In this document: positions 8,674-17,339 of the stretch, one piece after another
Layout of the letters: each line of letters opens with the position of its first letter
How positions within the stretch are numbered: position 1 is the stretch's first letter
Assembly: GCA_965603355.1 (NCBI GenBank)
Contig: CBFDCQ010000003.1
Coordinates: forward strand, 1 to 64,000
Direction of reading: 5' to 3'
Source of the DNA: CBFDCQ01 sp965603355
Lineage (GTDB): Bacteria; Hydrogenedentota; CAZGCA01; CBFDCQ01
DNA: 64,000 bases
Made by a program: the position numbers and the translations under genes
The notes under the pieces: generated by a model
Databases searched by the model: none
Told to the model about the DNA's origin: nothing
Seen by the model: only the letters and a program-made list of their open reading frames with translations

Positions 8674-9702
8674 TTATTCCTCCTTCAACGCGTTGTAGAC
8701 TGCTACGGGATTTGCGATGTCCGGCAGACATGCTTTCGCGCATCGGCCGCATCCTACGCACGCGACAACGCCCAAACGTTTTGGCAGGTACTGCCCCTTA
8801 CGATAGAACCTGTGACGGTACCGAGCAACACGCGCCTCACGGAAGTTCTCGCCGGTCGCGACCTTTGCGAAATCCTCCAGCACGCAGGCGTCCCACTGTC
8901 TCCAACGGTGGCCGTCCACGAGGTTGATCTCCACATCGTCACCAACGTCAAAACAGTAGCAGGTTGGGCAGACCATGACGCAGGAGCCGCAGCTCAGACA
9001 TTTATCTCCGTTAACTTGCCAAACCTGGTTCGATTCCCCTTCCATCAAGAGTCCAGGGAGTTCGTCGACGGTGAAACGTGTTTCCTGCTTGGCGCAGAGT
9101 TCGACGACCTTCTTGCGGGCCTCGTCGCGCGCTTTCGCATCGTCGTCGGAAGCGTCAGCGCAGCGGGCGTGTTCCTGCAAGAACGCTTCGCCCTTGTCTG
9201 AGCCGACAGCCACGACGTACTTATCGCCGATGTCCGTAAGCATCAGGTCGAAACCGTCATCAACGGTCGCGGAGTTCATCGCGCTGCAGAAGGCATTCTC
9301 GCGCACGTCGAGTGGATCCAACCCTACGATAATTGTGTTTTCACGCCTGGCGATATAGTTGGTGTCGGGATGTTCCTCTGTGAAGTAGCGATCCATCAGA
9401 GAAATTGCCTTGATATCGTACGGGTGGACCCCGAGTAGCACGCGCGCAGGGGCTGCCGTATGTGCCTCAACGTCGAGTTCCGTTCCGACCCGATACTTCA
9501 GCAGCTTCTCGCGTTGGGGAAGCAGACACTTCTTCGGCGGCAGCAGAGTTGTGTCGTAATCGAGCCTGAGCTCGCCCGGGGATTCCAGACGGTCGAACAC
9601 AAAAATGCTGTTTTTGGACTTCGGGCCTACAACCTCATACTTCGCCATGAGACTTTGCACGAAATCAGCAAAGTCCCCCTCTTGTATCACTTTCAGACGC
9701 AT
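8674..9702 (-). CDS. hydB: sulfhydrogenase beta subunit HydB (4Fe-4S ferredoxin-type)
   Basis: First gene of the hydrogenase operon, 342 residues. The C-terminal third has two 4Fe-4S motifs, CLSCGSCVMVCPTC and CVGCGRCAKAC. The N-terminal part matches the HydB/AsrA family that passes electrons between HydG and the small subunit. The ATG follows AAGGAG. A strong promoter lies about 85 bases upstream (9788-9816). Confidence 0.92.
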   Translation of the reverse strand: MRLKVIQEGDFADFVQSLMAKYEVVGPKSKNSIFVFDRLESPGELRLDYDTTLLPPKKCLLPQREKLLKYRVGTELDVEAHTAAPARVLLGVHPYDIKAISLMDRYFTEEHPDTNYIARRENTIIVGLDPLDVRENAFCSAMNSATVDDGFDLMLTDIGDKYVVAVGSDKGEAFLQEHARCADASDDDAKARDEARKKVVELCAKQETRFTVDELPGLLMEGESNQVWQVNGDKCLSCGSCVMVCPTCYCFDVGDDVEINLVDGHRWRQWDACVLEDFAKVATGENFREARVARYRHRFYRKGQYLPKRLGVVACVGCGRCAKACLPDIANPVAVYNALKEE

Positions 9703-9787
9703 TTCAAGCTCCTTCTATTTGTTCCAAACGTGATTTTTCCAGGCGTAGAGAAAGGAATTTAACCGTTCATCCACTCCAAACCGGTCT

Positions 9788-9816
9788 ATTCTACTCTAAC
9801 TATCCCGCGATGTCAA
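9788..9816 (-). promoter_or_regulatory. strong promoter of the hydrogenase operon
   Basis: On the minus strand: TTGACA (9816-9811), exactly 17 bases, TAGAAT (9793-9788), about 85 bases upstream of hydB. No clear operator dyad is visible beside it. Confidence 0.75.
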
Positions 9817-9986
9817 GGAAAATGTTCGATATGATGAGCCGCTGAGTAAACGGGGTGTCTGGATACTAGGTAACATGTTGTGCTGCAGGATGTTACAGAT
9901 CACATAGGCGTGGCCTGCGCCGGCAGTGCCTGGTGGCCAGAGGGTGTCTGAGCTACCTCTCAGACCTGAGGGCACGCGGACTCAGT

Positions 9987-11726
9987 TCATTTCGCGTCTT
10001 TCTTCGCGGAGATCTCGATTAGCCTGTCCATGAATTTGGGCGTCATTGGGAACTTACCGGGATACTCGACGAACTCGACGTGACCGTCCATGTACAGCAC
10101 GTTACCGCCGTCCGGCTCGTGATGACCGGGCCGCTCCCACATGACCGGAATCCCACTCTGCATCCTTGCCGGAGCGGTGGGGTCGTTAGTGTCGGTTATG
10201 AGAAAGCGCTCGACGCCCTCGTAAATCCGGTGGATCACGTTCTGGCCGCCGGTGCCTTTGCCCATGGGAACCGGGATGTCCTCGTAGGCCCCAGCAAGTG
10301 CTTTAGACTCATATGCGTCCAGCAATGAAAGTCCTTCCTCCTCGTTGGTGAGCACCCAGCCGAGATAGAAGTAGCTCTTGTCGGTGATCTGGCGGAGGAG
10401 ATCCGGGACCGGGTCACCTCTTTCTGCCGGTTTGTGCTCCGCATTGCCAGGACATCTGAGAAAAAGCACATCCGTGAGGTAGTTGGGATATATGTCAGAT
10501 GCCTTTGCCATGAAGTTACCACGCCGCGTGCTTACTCTTGGCCAGCGACCATCGTGTTCGGTAGCCCATATCTTGAAGACCAGGCCCATCCGTTTAAGGT
10601 TGGTCGCGCACGACGCACGCAACTGGAAACGCTCGTGTGCACGAATCTGCCGGTCGGTTGCGGTTTCTTCGGCTGTCGGCCGCCGAGCCCATCGTCCCAT
10701 CGGTACGCAAGCGGCCGTTATGATGAGGATGGCAATGGCTGACCGCCATCCGATCCGGCGCGCGCGCGTCGTGTCCGCGACCGAGCGGATGCGGTGGAGC
10801 AGGTTATCTGACAGTTCCAGCAGACCCAGGAAGCCTGCTGCGACCGGCACGTTCCCGGTGAACGACTCCGCAACGTGCAGGATGGTCGATGCGTATGTCT
10901 TCCCCTCCGATTTCGTGGAGTGCAGCGCCATGTCGTCGCAGGCCATTTCTCGTTCCCTCCTCAACTGGACGTGCGCGAGCCACACGCCCGGGTGGAACCA
11001 GTATAAGCAGCCGAGCAGCGTTGCCAGCCACGTGACAACCATATCCAACCGTTTGATATGCGCAAGCTCGTGAGCGAGGACACTCGACATCTCTTCACGC
11101 GACATGGTGTTCTCCCACTGCTCCGGCAGGAGAATCACCGGACGCGAGAATCCAAACACGGCGGGCGTCTGAATGACAGCCGACACCATCAACAACGGGA
11201 GCTTCCGAACGCCGAGTGCCTCGGCTCGCGCGGAAAACATACGCTGAAACGCTTCGGGTGCGGGTGAACGGTGTTTGAGATTCCGGCGTGAGTATCTTAT
11301 GTACTGGACGGCAATGAAACTGAACAGCCCGAGCGCCACCGCCGCCCATACGGACAACAGAAACGCCGGTGGCGTTAAGGGCGTTTGCGGCCGTGCGGTA
11401 AACCGTTGGCGAAGGAGAGCAGGAGTCGTGTCAGGAGGCTGGCCCCGGAACACTTCGCTCGTCGTGGCCGCTGTAGGCGTGCTGACGGAAAGCGCAGGTA
11501 TGAGGTTCCCCGCCGACCACGGCGCCGCCAGAGTAGGGGGCACCAGCAGTTTGACGAACACCAATACCCAGAGCAAATGGCGAAAACCGGCCGATGATTT
11601 GCGAAATGCCCGCGTCACCAGCCAGATGACGGCAACGAGCGCAGCCACCTGCCAGGACATGCGAAGCATCCACGTCAACCACGTTACTGCGTGCCCGTTC
11701 AGAAAACCGATCATAGGCTCCATCAT
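9987..11726 (-). CDS. BlaR1-family M56 sensor peptidase with pseudopilin-like C-terminal domain
   Basis: A 579-residue membrane protein with helices near residues 15-40, 48-70, 120-146 and 326-345. The cytoplasmic M56 zinc-protease domain has the HELAH motif (VLAHELAHIKRLDM, about residue 220). BlaR1 proteins sense an external ligand and inactivate the partner BlaI repressor. After the last helix there is no penicillin-binding domain. A segment starting CATNLKRMGLVFKIWATEHDGRWP-like and ending NVLYMDGHVEFV resembles the H-X9-DG globular domain of Planctomycetes-type pseudopilins (DUF1559). The gene overlaps blaI by 4 bases. The sensed signal is unknown; beta-lactam sensing is not supported. 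Confidence 0.88.
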   Translation of the reverse strand: MMEPMIGFLNGHAVTWLTWMLRMSWQVAALVAVIWLVTRAFRKSSAGFRHLLWVLVFVKLLVPPTLAAPWSAGNLIPALSVSTPTAATTSEVFRGQPPDTTPALLRQRFTARPQTPLTPPAFLLSVWAAVALGLFSFIAVQYIRYSRRNLKHRSPAPEAFQRMFSARAEALGVRKLPLLMVSAVIQTPAVFGFSRPVILLPEQWENTMSREEMSSVLAHELAHIKRLDMVVTWLATLLGCLYWFHPGVWLAHVQLRREREMACDDMALHSTKSEGKTYASTILHVAESFTGNVPVAAGFLGLLELSDNLLHRIRSVADTTRARRIGWRSAIAILIITAACVPMGRWARRPTAEETATDRQIRAHERFQLRASCATNLKRMGLVFKIWATEHDGRWPRVSTRRGNFMAKASDIYPNYLTDVLFLRCPGNAEHKPAERGDPVPDLLRQITDKSYFYLGWVLTNEEEGLSLLDAYESKALAGAYEDIPVPMGKGTGGQNVIHRIYEGVERFLITDTNDPTAPARMQSGIPVMWERPGHHEPDGGNVLYMDGHVEFVEYPGKFPMTPKFMDRLIEISAKKDAK

Positions 11727-12148
11727 TTGCGTTCACCTCTCTTGGATTTCTCTTTTTCAATCCGCGATAGTTCCTGTCTCAACCGCTTCAGATCTTCTTC
11801 AGGTACGGTGTCGGCGAAATGTGCCAGGAAAGGGGCAAGCGCGCCGTCGAAAACGCGCTGAACAAAGGAGCGCGTCGCGGAACTAGTCATCTCGTCCCGC
11901 GAGTAGACCGACCGGTAAAGATAGGAGTTTCCGATCTGGTCGTAGGTTATCGCGCCCTTCTTCACGAGCCTGGATAACATCGTCTTGACGGTCTTGTACG
12001 CCCAACCGTACTTCCTGGGCACCTCTTGATAGATGTCCCTTGCCGCCATCGGCCCCTTCTCCCAGAGCGGCTTGAGGATCTCCCACTCCAGCTCCGATAA
12101 TCTGGGGATATCGGCCTTCTTTCGGCCGCCTTTACTTGAATGCGCCAT
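11723..12148 (-). CDS. BlaI/MecI/CopY-family transcriptional repressor
   Basis: A 141-residue winged-helix repressor with characteristic text: LSELEWEILKPLWEKGPMAARDIY, then WAYKTVKTMLSRLVKKGAI. A C-terminal dimerisation region and a lysine/arginine-rich tail follow. It probably binds the TACATATGTA palindrome in its own promoter and is inactivated when the co-transcribed BlaR1 homologue is triggered. The ATG has AAGGAGGTG 6 bases upstream. No effector gene such as a beta-lactamase is in the transcript, so other regulon targets are likely elsewhere. Confidence 0.92.
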   Translation of the reverse strand: MAHSSKGGRKKADIPRLSELEWEILKPLWEKGPMAARDIYQEVPRKYGWAYKTVKTMLSRLVKKGAITYDQIGNSYLYRSVYSRDEMTSSATRSFVQRVFDGALAPFLAHFADTVPEEDLKRLRQELSRIEKEKSKRGERK

Positions 12149-12183
12149 GCCGCACCTCCTTTTCCGTTAGCCTACACCCCGTT

Positions 12184-12213
12184 ATTATAGCCTACATATG
12201 TAGTCTTTGTCAA
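12184..12213 (-). promoter_or_regulatory. blaI-blaR1 promoter with embedded BlaI-type operator
   Basis: Minus-strand TTGACA (12213-12208), 18-base spacer and TATAAT (12189-12184), a full consensus promoter. The spacer contains the perfect palindrome CTACATATGTAG (12192-12203), matching the TACA-N2-TGTA operator core of the BlaI/CopY family. The geometry predicts autorepression by blocking RNA polymerase. Confidence 0.85.
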
Positions 12214-12289
12214 GTGCTTTTTTCATCCTTCTGAATGTGCCAGGTTGAGCAACGCGGTGCGTGGCTTAGCAGATCAGCCCACGCACTGT

Positions 12290-12308
12290 GGCGGGCAGGA
12301 TGCCCGCC
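12290..12308. repeat. intergenic palindrome, GGCGGGCA type
   Basis: GGCGGGCA (12290-12297), 3-base centre, TGCCCGCC (12301-12308), followed by CTACC. One member of a palindrome family found in at least six intergenic spots of this window. Confidence 0.75.
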
Positions 12309-12379
12309 CTACCCTGAGTTTCAACTGCAAGTTATTGTTTGGAGCAGACTTGCGCGAACGCCCTGAGGAAGGAATACCC

Positions 12380-12880
12380 TTATTGTGAGTCCGTATCGAG
12401 TTGCCGATCGTAATGTTGCTTGAGTATTTCGAACAGGACGATACCGCAGGCGGTGGCCACGTTGATGCTGGTCTTGGCGCCACGCATCGGGATGCGCACG
12501 ACCTTATCCAAGAGTTTCAGAACCGGGTCGGAAATGCCGTAGATCTCGTGACCGAAGACTATCGCCACCGGATCGGGAAAGACGAACTCGGTGTACGAGA
12601 TGCTTTCCGCGATGGTTTCCACGCCAATGAGCGGCACATCGATCTCGCGCAGCTCGGCGATGGCGTCCTCGGTCTTCTTGAAGTACTTCCAAGGCACATG
12701 TTCGGCCGCTCCCAACGCCGTCTTTTCGAGTTTGGGGTTAGGAGGATGGGCCGTCACACCGCACATATATACCATTCGGACGGCTGCAGCATCGGACGTT
12801 CGCAGTATCGAGCCGACGTTAAATGCGCTGCGCAGCCCGTCCAGCACGACGTAGATGCCGCTGCGTTCTGATTGTTCCAT
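12380..12880 (-). CDS. TrmH/SpoU-family RNA 2'-O-ribose methyltransferase
   Basis: Read from the ATG at 12880 (MEQSERSG) this is a 166-residue SPOUT methyltransferase. Motif 1 is SAFNVGSILRTSDAA, motif 2 is IVFGHEIYGIS, and motif 3 is IPMRGAKTSINVATACGIV, whose residues form the trefoil-knot AdoMet pocket. A longer frame to 12937 adds 19 residues without family similarity, so I prefer the internal start. The target (tRNA or rRNA) cannot be read from sequence. It stands alone, divergent from the HAD gene. Confidence 0.88.
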   Translation of the reverse strand: MEQSERSGIYVVLDGLRSAFNVGSILRTSDAAAVRMVYMCGVTAHPPNPKLEKTALGAAEHVPWKYFKKTEDAIAELREIDVPLIGVETIAESISYTEFVFPDPVAIVFGHEIYGISDPVLKLLDKVVRIPMRGAKTSINVATACGIVLFEILKQHYDRQLDTDSQ

Positions 12881-13068
12881 TTCGTATTCTCTCGTGCTCG
12901 CTCCGCATTGACTTTTCGGCAAGGCGCCATGTACCATTGGGGCAAAACGGGTTCGGCCTGGATTTTAACCAAATCTGGCGGTTAAGTCTATTCATTTGTT
13001 GAATATCGCTGCTGGTGAGGCAGCATAAACTGCGCGACACAGCAGAGATTAACAGAGGAAGAGTGCAC

Positions 13069-13794
13069 GTGAAAGATGTAAGAGCGGTAGTCTTCGATAT
13101 GGGGGGGACGCTCATCGAGTTCGAGCGCGCTCCGTGGAATCTCCTGCAGATCATGGAGGTCAACGAGATATACGCGTTCATGACAAGGCGGAACGGCAAG
13201 ATGCCGAGCCTCAAGCTTTTCAGGGACGCGTACCGGCAGCTCTGGGCGGAGGCAAGGGACAAGTCAATAACCCGCAACAAGGAGTTGGACCTGGCAGGGT
13301 TCTTGAAAAGTCTGTGCTCTGGGGTTGGCGTGGAGCCGGATGATGAACTCGTGGAGGCGCTGCTCCAAGTGCACTATGCGCCGGTACGACGCGAGCTTAC
13401 GCTGTATCCGGACAGTATCGCAACGCTGGAAGCGTTGCGGGCGCGCGGGTTCAAGATAGGGCTTCTTTCCAACACGATGTGGCCGCGCGAGTTTCACGAG
13501 GCCGATCTCGACAAGTTCGGGCTGAGCCATCTCTTCGACACCAAGTTCTTCTCGTCCGACTTTCCTTGGCGGAAACCGCACCCGGCGATATTCCTCGCGG
13601 CGCTTGAAGCGCTGGATGTTCCGCCCGAGAATGCCGCTTACGTCGGGGACTTTCCCGAACGGGACGTTGTCGGCGCGAAAGCCGCCGGCATGACGGCCAT
13701 TCTCAAGTATCACCCCCTAAGAGAGCTTTCTTCGACGATCGTGCCTGATGTCTCGATTCGGGACGTTGCAGATCTGCTTGACCTCTTGTCTTAG
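13069..13794 (+). CDS. HAD-superfamily hydrolase
   Basis: A 241-residue haloacid-dehalogenase-like protein. Motif I is FDMGGTL, motif II LLSNT, motif III WRKPHP, and motif IV YVGDFPERDVVGAKAAGM. The nucleophile Asp is present, but the second Asp of the classical DxDGT is Gly, which is common in some subfamilies and leaves phosphatase activity uncertain. GTG at 13069 is chosen because AGAGGAAG lies 7 bases upstream and the family fold begins immediately after. The substrate is not predictable. Confidence 0.85.
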   Translation: MKDVRAVVFDMGGTLIEFERAPWNLLQIMEVNEIYAFMTRRNGKMPSLKLFRDAYRQLWAEARDKSITRNKELDLAGFLKSLCSGVGVEPDDELVEALLQVHYAPVRRELTLYPDSIATLEALRARGFKIGLLSNTMWPREFHEADLDKFGLSHLFDTKFFSSDFPWRKPHPAIFLAALEALDVPPENAAYVGDFPERDVVGAKAAGMTAILKYHPLRELSSTIVPDVSIRDVADLLDLLS

Positions 13795-13859
13795 TCACCT
13801 ACCGTGAACGGGAATCGTTTCCTTGGAGTGATGTGTAGGTTAGAGCTAAAGGCGATTTC

Positions 13860-14831
13860 TCAGACGACGAGTTTCTTGGCGAGTTCCAGCAGGTGTGGTC
13901 TAAGTTCCCTCTTGACGGTCCACGAGTCGGACATCGGACGTGTTGCGATCTCCCCTTTCTCCGAGGCGACCATAACGTTCCCCTCGCCGCGCATTAAGGC
14001 CATGACGGCTTCCGAGCCGAACCGGCTGGCCATTATTCGGTCGTAGGCGGTGGGTGCGCCGCCTCTCTGGAGATGTCCGAGGACGCAGACCCGCACGTCA
14101 GTGAAGTCGGTGCTTTTTCTGATCTCCTCCTCGACCTTGACGGCGCCGCCGGTCTCGTCCCCCTCGGCCACGACGATTATGCTGCTCATCTTTCCTGCTT
14201 TCCTGCCGGTTTCAAGCTGCCTGCAAACAGCAACCATATCGCTGCGCGTTTCCGGGACGAGCACCACCTCGGCTCCGCCCGCTACTCCAACCGACAGGGC
14301 TATGAACCCTACGCCGCGCCCCATCACTTCGACAATAAACACCCTGTCGTGCGATGCGGCTGTGTCGCGTATCTTGTCTATGGCGTCGAGCGCCGTGTTC
14401 ACCGCTGTGTCGAACCCGATCGTGTAGTCGGTACCGCCGATGTCGTTGTCGATTGTGCCGGGGACGCCAACGCACGGTACACCCTGTTCCTCCGCCAGGT
14501 GCATCGCGCCGCGATAAGTGCCGTCGCCGCCTATTACGACGAGACCCTCGATTAGGTAACGCTTGATGTTCTCCGCGGCCCGCGCTCTCCCTTCGGGGGT
14601 TCGGAACTCCTCAGACCTCGCGGTGCGCAGGATTGTTCCTCCTCGGTTCAGTATGCTTCCGACGGAACGCGCATCCATTTGCTTGGCGTCGCCCGCAATC
14701 AAGCCGGCGTACCCGCGCTCGATCCCCATGACCTCGAGACCGTGGTATATGGCCGTACGGACTACCGCGCGGATAGCGCAGTTCATTCCCGGGGCATCAC
14801 CCCCGCTGGTCAAGACCCCTATGCGTTTCAT
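13860..14831 (-). CDS. pfkA: ATP-dependent 6-phosphofructokinase
   Basis: A 323-residue PFK-A-family enzyme that phosphorylates fructose 6-phosphate. The two specificity positions favour ATP: GGDGT (Gly after Asp) and PGTIDNDI (Gly rather than Lys). Catalytic TIDND and the sugar-binding MGRGVGF and HLQRGG segments are present. ATG at 14831 follows GGAG at 5 bases and lies 2 bases past the aldolase stop; a GTG at 14837 overlapping that stop is an alternative. Third gene of the pfp-like/fba/pfk operon. Confidence 0.92.
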   Translation of the reverse strand: MKRIGVLTSGGDAPGMNCAIRAVVRTAIYHGLEVMGIERGYAGLIAGDAKQMDARSVGSILNRGGTILRTARSEEFRTPEGRARAAENIKRYLIEGLVVIGGDGTYRGAMHLAEEQGVPCVGVPGTIDNDIGGTDYTIGFDTAVNTALDAIDKIRDTAASHDRVFIVEVMGRGVGFIALSVGVAGGAEVVLVPETRSDMVAVCRQLETGRKAGKMSSIIVVAEGDETGGAVKVEEEIRKSTDFTDVRVCVLGHLQRGGAPTAYDRIMASRFGSEAVMALMRGEGNVMVASEKGEIATRPMSDSWTVKRELRPHLLELAKKLVV

Positions 14832-14833
14832 AT

Positions 14834-15811
14834 TCACTCCAGCGTAATACTCTTGCCTGTACCGCCAACTATGTCTACGAGCTGGACGACCGCGTCTTCA
14901 ACAGAACCCTGAACGAGCGTCAACCACGCTCTGGGATCGAACCGTTTCTTGTCCGCGGTGAAATCGTCCTCGCTCACACCTTCAGGCGGGACGACTGCGT
15001 CCTTATTCTGCTCCCAGTACTTCTGCGCGGTTTCGGCGAAAACCTGTTGGTAACGCGTATCCTTGTTGATTTTCACGACGCCGTTCCTCACGGCGGTCTC
15101 TTGCTGTTCGACGGTGAGCCCTGTCGCCCCGTGCAGGACGATCCCGGCTTCCAATCCCTGTTTCGTGAGCAGGTCGTCGATCTCCTTAACGAGATCCAGC
15201 CGCAGCTTCATCTTCTTGCCCTTGCTCACGCCGTGGCTGGTGCCGACCGCCGCTGCGAACAGGTCCACTTTGGTCTGAGCCACGTACTCAAGGGCCTCGT
15301 CCGGCTTGGTCAGGATGGATTCCGCCGCTTCCACGTCGTCTTCGATTCCCTTAATACGCCCGATCTCGCCCTCGACAAGGATGCCGCGAGGATGCGCCAG
15401 TGCCACGACCTCTTTGGTGATCTCTACATTCCTGTCAAACGGCTGGTCCGACGCGTCGATCATCACCGACCCGACGAGATCGTTCTCGATCACATATTTT
15501 AGCCAATCAAAATCCTTCGGCTGGCAATGATCGATGTGTGTTGTGATGCCGCAGTTCTTGTACTGGTTGGCTACCTCGCGGACGGCCATGGTCAGGATCC
15601 TGACGCCGACCTTCATATCTTCGGCTGAACCGCTCTCGAACCGGGCCGCCCCGGTGCTGATCTGAATCAGCTCGTCGGCCCGCGCGCGTTCAGCGCCTTG
15701 CACCAGTCCCTTTATTATGACGTCATTGGCGCAGTTGCTCGCTATGATCCCGTACCGTTCGCGTTTCGCCTTCAGTATAACCTGCTTGAATTGTTCTCCT
15801 GTCAAATACAT
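14834..15811 (-). CDS. fba: class II fructose-bisphosphate aldolase family protein
   Basis: A 325-residue zinc-dependent class II aldolase. Metal and substrate residues are visible in HIDHCQPKDF, VEGEIGRI, VGTSHGVSKG, VLHGATGL and VVKINKDTR. Class II members cleave fructose 1,6-bisphosphate or tagatose 1,6-bisphosphate. Location between two phosphofructokinases strongly favours fructose bisphosphate. Co-transcribed, 49 bases after the PPi-type PFK. Confidence 0.9.
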   Translation of the reverse strand: MYLTGEQFKQVILKAKRERYGIIASNCANDVIIKGLVQGAERARADELIQISTGAARFESGSAEDMKVGVRILTMAVREVANQYKNCGITTHIDHCQPKDFDWLKYVIENDLVGSVMIDASDQPFDRNVEITKEVVALAHPRGILVEGEIGRIKGIEDDVEAAESILTKPDEALEYVAQTKVDLFAAAVGTSHGVSKGKKMKLRLDLVKEIDDLLTKQGLEAGIVLHGATGLTVEQQETAVRNGVVKINKDTRYQQVFAETAQKYWEQNKDAVVPPEGVSEDDFTADKKRFDPRAWLTLVQGSVEDAVVQLVDIVGGTGKSITLE

Positions 15812-15860
15812 TCTTCACCCCACTCGTTTTGACTAACTCGGGTTTAGCTGCTTTCCTCCC

Positions 15861-16898
15861 CTAATCGAAGAAGGTTGTTGCCTCCTCGTAGCGTTCACGG
15901 GTCACCGTCTTCAATGTGCCCACGGCGTCTGCGAGTGGCACGGCGGCAATATCCGAACCCTGCAGGCTTGCCATGTACCCGTACTTACCCTCTTCGATAA
16001 GGTCAACGACTTTGAGCCCAAGGCGAGTTCCAAGGACCCGATCGAACGCTGAGGGCTCGCCGCCGCGCTGCAAATGTCCTAACACCAAGGATCTCGTTTC
16101 GATGCCGGTACGTTCCTCAATTGCAGAGGCGAGCGCTTCCGCGACCCCGATGCCCATGCCCAACTGCACGTGCCCGAAGTCGTCCGTTTCCTCGGGATGT
16201 TGCACCCGGGCCGCAAGGTCCGGATCCATTGCCCCTTCCGCGACGGCGATCAGCGTGTAAAGATGACCGGCACGGTGACGCCTCTTGACGATCTTGCACA
16301 CCTCGTCAGTGTTGAACGGAACCTCGGGAATCAGTGCGATATGCGCGCCGCCGGCGATCCCACCATAAAGGGCTATCCAGCCGGCATGGCGCCCCATCAG
16401 CTCCACAACGACGACGCGACGATGGCTCTCGGCGGTAGTGTGCAGCCTGTCCAGCGCCTCCATTGCCCGGTTGATGGCGGTGTCAAACCCGAAAGTGTAA
16501 TCCGTCGCGCTGATATCGTTATCAATGGTCTTCGGCACACCCAGGACCTTGGCGCCGGCGTCGCTGAGCTGCTTTGCGACCCCGAGCGTGTCCTCGCCGC
16601 CTATGGCCACGAGCACTTCAACATCAAGTTCAGCGAGATTCCTTTTGACTATTTCAAAACCGTTCTTAACCTTTCCGACGTTGGTTCGTGATGAACCGAG
16701 TATGGTGCCTCCTTGCCGGTGAATATCGTCAACTCTCTCGAGAGTCAGGTCCTCGCAATCCTTCTCGAGCGCACCTTTCCAGCCCTTAGTGAACCCTATT
16801 ACCTGGTGACCTTTCCTGATCGCCTTTACGGTTACCGCCCTGATAACCGCGTTGAGACCCGGCGCGTCGCCACCACCTGTAAGTACGCCTATCTTCAT
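15861..16898 (-). CDS. 6-phosphofructokinase, predicted pyrophosphate-dependent
   Basis: A 345-residue PFK-A-family protein with GGEDTLG where ATP enzymes have GGDGS, and PKTIDNDI where they have PGTIDND. An acidic residue after the catalytic acid and a Lys before TIDND are the established markers of PPi-dependent PFK. The enzyme should interconvert fructose 6-phosphate and fructose 1,6-bisphosphate reversibly using PPi. The GGEDTLG form is known from actinobacterial PPi-PFKs. First gene of a three-gene glycolytic operon with its own promoter. Confidence 0.9.
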   Translation of the reverse strand: MKIGVLTGGGDAPGLNAVIRAVTVKAIRKGHQVIGFTKGWKGALEKDCEDLTLERVDDIHRQGGTILGSSRTNVGKVKNGFEIVKRNLAELDVEVLVAIGGEDTLGVAKQLSDAGAKVLGVPKTIDNDISATDYTFGFDTAINRAMEALDRLHTTAESHRRVVVVELMGRHAGWIALYGGIAGGAHIALIPEVPFNTDEVCKIVKRRHRAGHLYTLIAVAEGAMDPDLAARVQHPEETDDFGHVQLGMGIGVAEALASAIEERTGIETRSLVLGHLQRGGEPSAFDRVLGTRLGLKVVDLIEEGKYGYMASLQGSDIAAVPLADAVGTLKTVTRERYEEATTFFD

Positions 16899-16968
16899 TG
16901 TAAATAAGGAGTTACAGCCCTGTTAGTTGCCTGAGGAACGTGCCCACGATACCACCTCACCAAGCGAG

Positions 16969-16997
16969 ATCTTAACACCAACATCCGGACCTGTCAA
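16969..16997 (-). promoter_or_regulatory. promoter of the PFK-aldolase-PFK operon
   Basis: Minus-strand TTGACA (16997-16992), 17 bases, TAAGAT (16974-16969), about 70 bases before the ATG of the PPi-type PFK. Confidence 0.7.
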
Positions 16998-17050
16998 GCC
17001 AGAACGTACCATAGCTCACCGATCCCCAGTTTCCGAACAACATCACTGCT

Positions 17051-17214
17051 CGCGACGGGCGGGTCTAAGACCCGCCCCTACACGGCAGACAGGAATGTCT
17101 GCCCCACCATCACAGAAGACGAGGGTGTCGCCCCACGCAGCAGCAGAGACGGGCCAGGAGGACCCGATCGCGCCATAGTCCGGGGGCCTATTGTAGAACT
17201 GGGGATGAGTGAGA
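17051..17214. repeat. dispersed intergenic repeat, copy A
   Basis: Contains the palindrome GGGCGGGTCT-A-AGACCCGCCC (17057-17077), a second one GGCAGACA-GGAA-TGTCTGCC (17084-17103) and a tail ending GGGGATGAGTGAGA. The same blocks in the same order occur at 19020-19197. The two copies flank the LOG gene, rnpB and the RNase HI gene as direct repeats about 2 kb apart. Confidence 0.75.
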
Positions 17215-17339
17215 TACCACAGGAGTCTGCAGAATGGGCATATGATCCGTGTGGTGGACGCAACGATGAGCTCAATTCATTGTGGCACAGGTTCATCCGA
17301 GTCAAACACACAACCGCGGGCAACTGGGACCCGTGAGAG

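Larger units (their letters stand above)
16899..17339. other. intergenic region with promoter and dispersed repeat
   Basis: About 440 bases holding the promoter of the glycolytic operon (16969-16997) and, from 17051 to 17214, one copy of a repeat that recurs near 19020. No coding region is convincing. Confidence 0.6.

Noticed and set aside
9987..12148. Beta-lactam resistance system
   Set aside because: BlaI and BlaR1 homologues are present, but no beta-lactamase or PBP gene is adjacent and the sensor lacks a penicillin-binding domain.
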